Shown: piece after piece, positions 14,848-19,973 of the stretch
How positions within the stretch are numbered: position 1 is the stretch's first letter
Layout: every line of letters starts with the position of its first letter
Source: Desulfobacteraceae bacterium
GTDB taxonomy: Bacteria; Desulfobacterota; Desulfobacteria; Desulfobacterales; SG8-13
DNA: 19,973 nucleotides
Direction of reading: 5' to 3'
NCBI GenBank assembly: GCA_029287875.1
Contig: JARFQH010000405.1
Coordinates: 1-19,973 of the forward strand
Notes under the pieces: model-generated
What the model was told of the DNA's origin: nothing
What the model saw: the letters and a program-made list of their open reading frames with translations, nothing else
Databases searched by the model: none
Translations under genes and position numbers: made by a program

Positions 14848-15447
14848 TTAAAATTGACCCCGGTTGCCGATACCGTTGAAGAAAAGGTCGACCAGGGGAT
14901 CTGCCATTGACGCCAGGTCATATCGACTCCCGGAGTGGAGCCACGTGTTGATCACTTCGTCTACCGCACCGATAATAAACCGTTTGACCAGTCCCAGATA
15001 CAGATCTTTGCGGATACAGCCCTCGGCCTGGCCGTTTTCCACGATTTCGGTAATGATATCGAGATACATCTGCGACATCTCCCTAATCTGCTCCTCGGCC
15101 CGGCGAGTGAGACGATGGGTTTCGGTCTGGTAGACGATAGCCAGATCACGGTCACGTTGAAATTCTTCAAGGTGCCGTCGGACGAGGTTTTTCAATTTCT
15201 CGACGGCGCTGCCACCGCAATCGACTTCTTCTCTGAAGCGCTCGAAAACCTGCTTGGTTTTGTATTTGAAAAACTGAACCAGGATATCGTCATTGTTTTT
15301 GAAGTACAGATAGATGGTCCCATCGGCCACACCAGCTTCTCGGGCTATTTTGGCAACGGTCGACTGATGATATCCGTTGCGGGCAAACACCTTGATAGCC
15401 GCTTCGAGAATGCGGTGGTATTTATCGTTTTTATCGCGGGTACTGAT
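14848..15447 (-). CDS. TetR/AcrR-family transcriptional repressor, probable ATC start
   Basis: A TetR-family regulator, 199 residues if started at ATC (15447-15445). The N-terminal helix-turn-helix reads ILEAAIKVFARNGYHQSTVA and then KIAREAGVADGTIYLYFKNN, a very typical TetR DNA-binding domain. The ligand-binding part follows and ends in a helical region (FIIGAVDEVINTWLHSG). The only in-frame GTG (15390) would delete helix 1 of that domain. An in-frame TAA lies further upstream, and no ATG, GTG or TTG occurs between them. AGGAGT sits 6 bases before the ATC, which therefore looks like the real start. The gene is followed by the acyl-CoA dehydrogenase and preceded by a palindrome at its own promoter. 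It is probably an acyl-CoA-responsive, self-regulating repressor of FadR/PsrA kind (inference). Confidence 0.85.
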   Translation of the reverse strand: MSTRDKNDKYHRILEAAIKVFARNGYHQSTVAKIAREAGVADGTIYLYFKNNDDILVQFFKYKTKQVFERFREEVDCGGSAVEKLKNLVRRHLEEFQRDRDLAIVYQTETHRLTRRAEEQIREMSQMYLDIITEIVENGQAEGCIRKDLYLGLVKRFIIGAVDEVINTWLHSGSRYDLASMADPLVDLFFNGIGNRGQF

Positions 15448-15476
15448 GGCCTGACTCCTGTATAATTAAAAGAATT

Positions 15477-15498
15477 ATGAATGAATGTTCATTCATTT
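15477..15498. promoter_or_regulatory. Palindromic TetR-family operator over the tetR promoter
   Basis: ATGAATGA and TCATTCAT are separated by ATGT. It overlaps the -10 box (15495-15500) and the predicted transcription start of the tetR-dehydrogenase unit. It differs at two central bases from the site at the EMO promoter. This position fits autorepression. Confidence 0.85.
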
Positions 15499-15523
15499 TA
15501 CAGGGGCGCCCGGTGCTTGTCAA
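15495..15523 (-). promoter_or_regulatory. Sigma-70-type promoter of the tetR-acyl-CoA dehydrogenase unit
   Basis: Read leftward: TTGACA (15523-15518), a 17-bp spacer and TAAAAT (15500-15495). Both boxes are close to consensus and the spacing is ideal. The leader to the predicted ATC start is about 40 bases. The architecture is the same as that of the EMO promoter. Confidence 0.82.
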
Positions 15524-15659
15524 GTGCAATTGCTGGACGGCTGCATCAGACATTATATCAATGATTTCAGAAGGAAAAAACTTCGGATCGGAATAGAGGC
15601 GGGTTTTTCAACCTCGAATTTGACCGTGCGCAACGGTATGATCTGAGGGTTTGTTCATT

Positions 15660-16964
15660 TTATTCGTCTGCCAAACGAATTCTGACGGCGTTGGCGTGGG
15701 CCGTCAGGCCCTCTGTTTCCGCCAGGCGGGTGATGTCACCGGCTTCTTTCCGGAATGCGGCCTTCGAATAATGGACGATGCTCGTTTTTTTGACAAAGTG
15801 TCCCACCGAGAGAGCCGAGGCAAACCGAGCGGTGCCGGCCGTCGGCAGAACGTGATTGGGTCCGGCGACATAATCACCGACCGGTTCGGGCGTGTAGGCG
15901 CCCAGAAAAACAGCGCCGGCATTTCGAATACGGCCAAGCAAGTCAAAGGGCTCTTCGAGGTGCAGCTCCAGATGTTCCGGCGCAATCCGATTGGCCAGAT
16001 CGACAGCCACATCGAGATCGGGCACAACCATGATCGCCCCGTAGCGGTCCAGGGATGCTGCGGCAATTTCCCGGCGGGTCAAGGCCTGAAGCTGGGCTCG
16101 AAGGGCTTGGACAACATCTTCGGCGATCCGCCGTTCGTCGGTGATCAGAATGGACGATGCCAGTACATCGTGTTCGGCCTGCGAAAGAAGATCGGCGGCA
16201 ATGAAACGCGGGTCGGAAAAACGGTCGGCGACGACGAGTATCTCACTGGGCCCGGCCACCATATCGATGCCCACGGTTCCGGCCACGATTTTTTTGGCCA
16301 GGGTGACATACAGGTTGCCGGGACCGACGATGACGTCCACCTTCGGAACAGTTGCGGTGCCATATGTGAGCGCCGCAATGGCCCAGGCGCTGCCGATCTT
16401 GTAAATCTCACTCACGCCAACCTTGCGGGCCGCCACGAGAAGATGCGGGTTGATGTGTCCGTCACGGGTCGGGGGAGTGACCATGACGATTCGCTCCACA
16501 CCGGCGATTCTTGCCGGAATCGCACCCATCAGGACCGACGAGACCAGCGGTGTCGTGCCCCCTCTGCCACCGGGAACGTAAATCCCCGCAGCCTGCACCG
16601 GGTTGACCATCTGGCCGACCAGAGTCCCCGGTCGATCGGTATTGATCCAGGATTTCGGTAGCTGGAGCCGGTGAAAAGACTCGATCTGGGCGGTCGCGCG
16701 ATTCAGTGCCCGTCGGAAGGCAGCATCCACCTGTCGAGTTGCCTCCCTGAACTCCGACTCGGTAACCGCCAGCGAATCCGTCTGCAGGTCGGGAGCATCG
16801 AATCGGTTGACGTATTCGATCAGAGCGCCATCACCGTTTCGCCGGACTTCCTCCAGGATACGGTTCACAGCTGAGACATCTTTTTTCTTGAAGTTCAACC
16901 CACGGTTTACAATTGTTGCGAGCTTTTTCTCGGCGGCTTCAGATGGATAATCGTAAATTTTCAT
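15660..16964 (-). CDS. hisD: Histidinol dehydrogenase
   Basis: A 434-residue protein, the standard HisD length. It catalyses the last two steps of histidine synthesis, L-histidinol to L-histidine with two NAD+. The zinc ligands expected from the E. coli enzyme are visible as Gln262 and His265 (SQAEHD), Asp364 (GDYVAGPNH) and His424 (TAHANAV). The catalytic pair is Glu330-His331 (PEHLEL). The family signature VGPGNLYVTLAKK (213-225) and AGPSEILVVAD (237-247) are present. No other his gene is in view, so it stands alone or ends a dispersed pathway. The ATG has only a weak purine-rich site (AGAGAAA) before it, and a promoter-like pair suggests a very short or absent leader. Residues 191-195 read GSAWA where many HisD have GGAQA. 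Confidence 0.95.
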   Translation of the reverse strand: MKIYDYPSEAAEKKLATIVNRGLNFKKKDVSAVNRILEEVRRNGDGALIEYVNRFDAPDLQTDSLAVTESEFREATRQVDAAFRRALNRATAQIESFHRLQLPKSWINTDRPGTLVGQMVNPVQAAGIYVPGGRGGTTPLVSSVLMGAIPARIAGVERIVMVTPPTRDGHINPHLLVAARKVGVSEIYKIGSAWAIAALTYGTATVPKVDVIVGPGNLYVTLAKKIVAGTVGIDMVAGPSEILVVADRFSDPRFIAADLLSQAEHDVLASSILITDERRIAEDVVQALRAQLQALTRREIAAASLDRYGAIMVVPDLDVAVDLANRIAPEHLELHLEEPFDLLGRIRNAGAVFLGAYTPEPVGDYVAGPNHVLPTAGTARFASALSVGHFVKKTSIVHYSKAAFRKEAGDITRLAETEGLTAHANAVRIRLADE

Positions 16965-17249
16965 AGCGTTTCTCTATCCACTCACAATAAATTTGTCAAC
17001 CGTCGCTCAGAGCCGGCAACACAGGGCGCAGCCACCCCGGCGGTTCATTTCGTCCCGGGCATCTATGAGCAAGAGCACTTTCAATTTAATCAGCCTGATC
17101 TTAAAATCGAGTTGACATCCGCCGCGTGATCGGTGCAAATACGTCACGTGTCGGACGACGATTTCATTTGCTTTTTTAACGTAGTGAGACCACCCGTTCA
17201 CAGTCGATACGGTCCACGCCACAATGCTAAAACCTGATTGGAGGAGATG
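16965..17249. other. Divergent intergenic region between hisD and serC
   Basis: These 285 bases hold the hisD promoter candidate next to that gene. Further right I see only a lone TTGACA (17112-17117) with no good -10 partner for serC. A 71-codon GTG-started frame on the minus strand is not convincing. No terminator, repeat or RNA gene was recognised. Confidence 0.5.
16971..16999 (-). promoter_or_regulatory. Candidate hisD promoter, possibly leaderless
   Basis: Read leftward: TTGACA (16999-16994), a 17-bp spacer and TAGAGA (16976-16971). Counting 7 bases on puts the transcription start at about 16964, the A of the hisD ATG. The -35 is perfect and the -10 is moderate. Confidence 0.45.
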
Positions 17250-18338
17250 ATGAGCGTAAAAAGGATCTACAATTTCAACGCCGGTCCGGCCGCGCTGCCT
17301 TTGCCGGTGCTCGAAGAAATTCAGGCTTCGCTCCTGGATTACGGCGGTTCAGGCATGTCTGTCACGGAAATCAGCCACCGCTCAAAGTGGTTCGACGACA
17401 TCATCAACGATGCGATCGCAAGAACCAAGCGCCTGATGCACCTCGCAGACGATCACCGGGTGCTGTTCCTGCAGGGCGGCGCCAGCTTGCAGTTCTGCAT
17501 GGTCCCGATGAATTTTTTGACCGACGGGCAAACCGCCGACTACGTGGACACCGGCACCTGGTCGATGAAAGCCGTCAAGGAAGCTCAGATACTGAAAAAA
17601 AATGTTCGGGTAGCCGCATCTTCGGCCGACAAAAATTATACCTATATACCGAAAGAGATTCCTTTCGACCCGGAAGCGGCATATGTCCATATCACTTCCA
17701 ACAACACCATCAAAGGAACCCAGTGGCAGCAGTTCCCGGACACCGGCAGCGTTCCGCTGATCGCCGACATGTCCTCTGACATGATGAGCCGTCCGTTCGA
17801 TGTCGCGCCCTTCGGTCTCATCTATGCCGGGGCACAAAAAAACATCGGCCCGGCCGGCGTGTGCATGGTCATCATCCGGGAAGACCTGCTCGCAAGCGTA
17901 CCGGAAAACCTGCCTGCCATGCTCAGTTACACCACCTATACCGCCAAAAATTCGATGTACAATACGCCGCCCTGCTTCGCCGTGTACACCGTACAGCTGG
18001 TCTTGAAATGGTTGGAAGAAACCATCGGCGGACTCACAAAAATGGCCGCGATCAATCGTGAAAAGGCTGACCGGCTGTATCACTATCTCGATTCCAGTGA
18101 CTTTTACCGGCCCACGGCGATGGAGGACAGCCGGTCGATGATGAATGTCACCTTCCGACTGGCCGGGGAGGATCTCGAGAAACGCTTCGTCGAAGAGGCC
18201 TTGGCGAACGACCTGGGCGGTCTCAAGGGCCACCGGTCGGTGGGTGGCTGCCGGGCCTCGATTTACAATGCCACCCCACTTGAGGCGGTCGATGCTCTGA
18301 TTGATTTCATGAAGCTCTTCGAGGCCAAAAACGGGTGA
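17250..18338 (+). CDS. serC: Phosphoserine aminotransferase
   Basis: A 362-residue PLP enzyme, equal in length to E. coli SerC. It transaminates 3-phosphohydroxypyruvate with glutamate in serine synthesis, and in many bacteria also serves pyridoxal phosphate synthesis. The N-terminal NFNAGPAALP (8-17) and GMSVTEISHRS (35-45) are typical. PLP lysine is Lys197 in YAGAQKNIGPAGVCMVIIR. HRSVGGCRASIYNATP near the C-terminus binds substrate phosphate in the family. The ATG at 17250 is preferred; an adjacent ATG at 17247 and a TTG at 17238 are in frame, but GGAGG (17240-17244) best suits the later one. It diverges from hisD and is followed by an independent promoter for the next gene. Confidence 0.96.
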   Translation: MSVKRIYNFNAGPAALPLPVLEEIQASLLDYGGSGMSVTEISHRSKWFDDIINDAIARTKRLMHLADDHRVLFLQGGASLQFCMVPMNFLTDGQTADYVDTGTWSMKAVKEAQILKKNVRVAASSADKNYTYIPKEIPFDPEAAYVHITSNNTIKGTQWQQFPDTGSVPLIADMSSDMMSRPFDVAPFGLIYAGAQKNIGPAGVCMVIIREDLLASVPENLPAMLSYTTYTAKNSMYNTPPCFAVYTVQLVLKWLEETIGGLTKMAAINREKADRLYHYLDSSDFYRPTAMEDSRSMMNVTFRLAGEDLEKRFVEEALANDLGGLKGHRSVGGCRASIYNATPLEAVDALIDFMKLFEAKNG

Positions 18339-18394
18339 TCGGGTTCTGCGGCGGCGAAAAACGGTGGCGGTGCATACGGCATTTTGGGTTTTTC

Positions 18395-18423
18395 TTGACA
18401 TTACCGATAAATACCCATAATAA
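18395..18423 (+). promoter_or_regulatory. Sigma-70-type promoter of the aldehyde ferredoxin oxidoreductase gene
   Basis: TTGACA (18395-18400), a 17-bp spacer and TAATAA (18418-18423). It gives a leader of roughly 87 bases. It lies after the serC stop, so the oxidoreductase gene is probably transcribed on its own. Confidence 0.75.
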
Positions 18424-18516
18424 CAGACAGTGGAAAATGTGACCGGGTTTTTGCCGGATGTTGAGAATGCTGCACAGTAAACAACCATAATTTCGTTGTC
18501 GCAAAGGAGGATTTCG

Positions 18517-19973
18517 ATGGACAAAATACTTCGCATCGACATGGGCGCTGAAGGCGGTCCGAAGGTCAGAACCGAACCGCCGGGAGGTTACGCGGGTCTG
18601 GGTGGACGGGCCATGACATCGGCCATCGTCGCCAAAGAGGTGCCGCCGCTCTGCCACCCCTTGGGCGCCGACAACAAACTGGTCATTGCGCCGGGACTGC
18701 TCAGCGGAACAACGGCCGCCATGTCGGGCCGGCTGTCGGTGGGCTGCAAGAGCCCCTTGACCGGCGGCATCAAGGAATCCAATGCCGGCGGCCAGGCCTC
18801 CCAGGTTTTGGCGAGACTGGGCTATGCCGCGATCGTTCTGGAAGGCAAACCCAAGGACGACACGCTTTACAAAGTCCTGGTCAACAAGGACGGCGTCACC
18901 GTCACGGCCGACAACAGCCTCTGCATGCTCGGAAACTACGATCTGGTCGAAAAAATGAAATCCGAGTTCAGTGACAAAGTGGCCTGCATTTCCATCGGCA
19001 CGGCCGGAGAAATGAAAATGGCCGCCGCATCGATTGCCGTCACCGACATGGAGCAGCGGCCGACCCGTCATGCCGGCCGCGGCGGTGTGGGGGCCGTGAT
19101 GGGATCAAAAGGCGTCAAGGTCATCGTGCTCGATGATGCGGGCATGAAAATGCGACCGCCCAAAGACCCAAACAAGTTCAAGGAGGCCAATCAGGCCTGG
19201 GTTGCGGGTCTGCGAAAACATCCTGTCACCGGTGAAGGCCTGCCCGCCTATGGGACCAATGTCCTCACCAATGTCATCAACGAGGCCGGTGCCTATCCCA
19301 CCAAGAATTTCATGTGGGGTCGCTTCGACGGCTGCTCCAAGATCAGCGGCGAAACCCAGGCCGAGACCGAGACGGCGCGCGGCGGCAAAGGGTCCGCCAC
19401 GCATGGATGCCATCGCGGCTGCATCATCCGCTGCTCGGGGACCTACACCGACAAAGACGGGCACTATATGACCAAGCAGCCGGAGTACGAAACCGTCTGG
19501 GCCCACGGCGGCAACTGCGGCATCGACGATCTGGATGCCATCGCCATGCTCGATCGCCTCGATGACGACTTCGGGGTGGACACCATCGAAATGGGCGCCG
19601 CCATCGGCGTGGCCATGGAGGCCGGGGTCGCAAAATTCGGCGATGCACAGGCCGCCATCAACCTGGTGAAGGAAGTCGGCAAAGGCACGCCCCTGGGACG
19701 CATCCTGGGCAGCGGGGCCGAGGTCACCGGCAAGGTCTTCGGCGTCGAGCGGATACCGACGGTCAAGGGCCAGGCGATGCCGGCTTACGACCCGCGCGGC
19801 ATCCAGGGCATCGGCGTCACGTATGCCACCAGCACCATGGGCGCCGATCACACCGCCGGCTACGCGGTTACCGCCAACATCCTCGGGGTGGGCGGCAAGG
19901 TCGATCCACTGACCCCCGAAGGCCAGGTCGAACTGTCGCGCAACCTGCAGATCGCCACGGCGGCGGTGGATTC
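18517..19973 (+). CDS. aor: Aldehyde ferredoxin oxidoreductase family (tungsten/molybdenum enzyme), 3' end missing
   Basis: The first 485 codons of a frame that runs off the window; full family members have about 580-620 residues. These enzymes interconvert aldehydes and acids with ferredoxin, using a tungsten (or molybdenum) bis-pterin cofactor and one [4Fe-4S] cluster. Family marks: KILRIDM start, LSGTTAAMSGRLSVGCKSPL (62-81), RHAGRGGVGAVMGSKGVKVI (184-203), and PAYDPRGIQGIGVTYATSTM near 428-447 followed by GADHTAGY. Cluster cysteines are Cys298, Cys302 and Cys306 (GCHRGCIIRC), a C-x3-C-x3-C spacing in place of C-x2-C-x3-C of the Pyrococcus enzyme; the fourth cysteine would lie beyond the window. 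ATG at 18517 follows AAAGGAGG by 7 bases. The substrate is unknown. Confidence 0.92.
   Translation, partial: MDKILRIDMGAEGGPKVRTEPPGGYAGLGGRAMTSAIVAKEVPPLCHPLGADNKLVIAPGLLSGTTAAMSGRLSVGCKSPLTGGIKESNAGGQASQVLARLGYAAIVLEGKPKDDTLYKVLVNKDGVTVTADNSLCMLGNYDLVEKMKSEFSDKVACISIGTAGEMKMAAASIAVTDMEQRPTRHAGRGGVGAVMGSKGVKVIVLDDAGMKMRPPKDPNKFKEANQAWVAGLRKHPVTGEGLPAYGTNVLTNVINEAGAYPTKNFMWGRFDGCSKISGETQAETETARGGKGSATHGCHRGCIIRCSGTYTDKDGHYMTKQPEYETVWAHGGNCGIDDLDAIAMLDRLDDDFGVDTIEMGAAIGVAMEAGVAKFGDAQAAINLVKEVGKGTPLGRILGSGAEVTGKVFGVERIPTVKGQAMPAYDPRGIQGIGVTYATSTMGADHTAGYAVTANILGVGGKVDPLTPEGQVELSRNLQIATAAVD

Noticed and set aside
13081..14910. Very long open frame (609 codons) on the plus strand
   Set aside because: It lies antisense to the acyl-CoA dehydrogenase, whose motifs are complete. 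The product resembles no domain, is rich in His/Gln/Asp as expected of a reverse-strand frame in GC-rich coding DNA, and has no ribosome site.
15600..15640. Small hairpin ACCGT-ACGGT after hisD as terminator
   Set aside because: A 5-bp stem without a following T-run on the minus strand is too weak to call.
17007..17222. 71-codon GTG-started frame on the minus strand between hisD and serC
   Set aside because: No ribosome site before the GTG, no recognisable domain, and composition like random sequence.
17382..18542. 386-codon frame antisense to serC
   Set aside because: A shadow of serC with no domain. The plus-strand SerC signature and ribosome site are unambiguous.
19105..19851. 248-codon frame antisense to the aldehyde ferredoxin oxidoreductase gene
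   Set aside because: A reverse-strand shadow: the plus strand has clear family motifs through the whole interval.

Overview
The window reads as a chromosomal segment of an anaerobic bacterium, most likely a sulfate-reducing or syntrophic member of the Desulfobacterota. This is inferred from gene content, not from a marker gene. It carries an ETF (etfBA) next to a membrane FeS/cytochrome ETF:quinone oxidoreductase, an ADP-forming acyl-CoA synthetase, a tungsten-type aldehyde ferredoxin oxidoreductase, a SixA-like phosphatase, and intergenic arrays built on GGTTTCGGGTTTC / GAACCCTGAACC units. No rRNA, tRNA, transposase, phage gene or CRISPR array was found.

Layout. 1-258 is the 3' end of a J-domain protein. 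259-791 is a gene-free stretch with degenerate repeats in inverted orientation. A DHH-family phosphoesterase (792-1685, -) and a SixA-like phosphatase (1795-2256, +) diverge from a short spacer. A rightward run follows: a crotonase, a fused ADP-forming acyl-CoA synthetase, a TPR lipoprotein and a fibronectin-III lipoprotein. It meets the leftward EMO-etfB-etfA unit at a clear two-way terminator (6863-6900). A FadD-type acyl-CoA ligase (+) diverges from the EMO gene and converges, 10 bp apart, on a leftward tetR-acyl-CoA dehydrogenase pair. hisD (-), serC (+) and the 5' part of an aldehyde ferredoxin oxidoreductase (+, cut by the window end) complete the window.

How it works together. Acyl-CoA ligase activates a fatty or aryl acid. 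Acyl-CoA dehydrogenase oxidises it and passes electrons to EtfAB, then to the membrane FeS protein and the quinone pool. The crotonase hydrates or rearranges the enoyl-CoA, and the ADP-forming synthetase can recover ATP from an acyl-CoA (or spend it in reverse). The strongest new observation is regulatory. The promoters of the tetR-dehydrogenase pair and of the EMO gene each have TTGACA, a 17-bp spacer and a -10 box, and both carry a nearly identical 22-bp palindrome (two differences) over the -10/start region. This ties the two units into one predicted TetR/FadR-like regulon. The tetR gene has no ATG, GTG or TTG that would give a complete DNA-binding domain. The only well-placed start is an ATC six bases after AGGAGT. 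The EMO protein has also lost all the expected cysteines of its first CCG domain while keeping those of the second.
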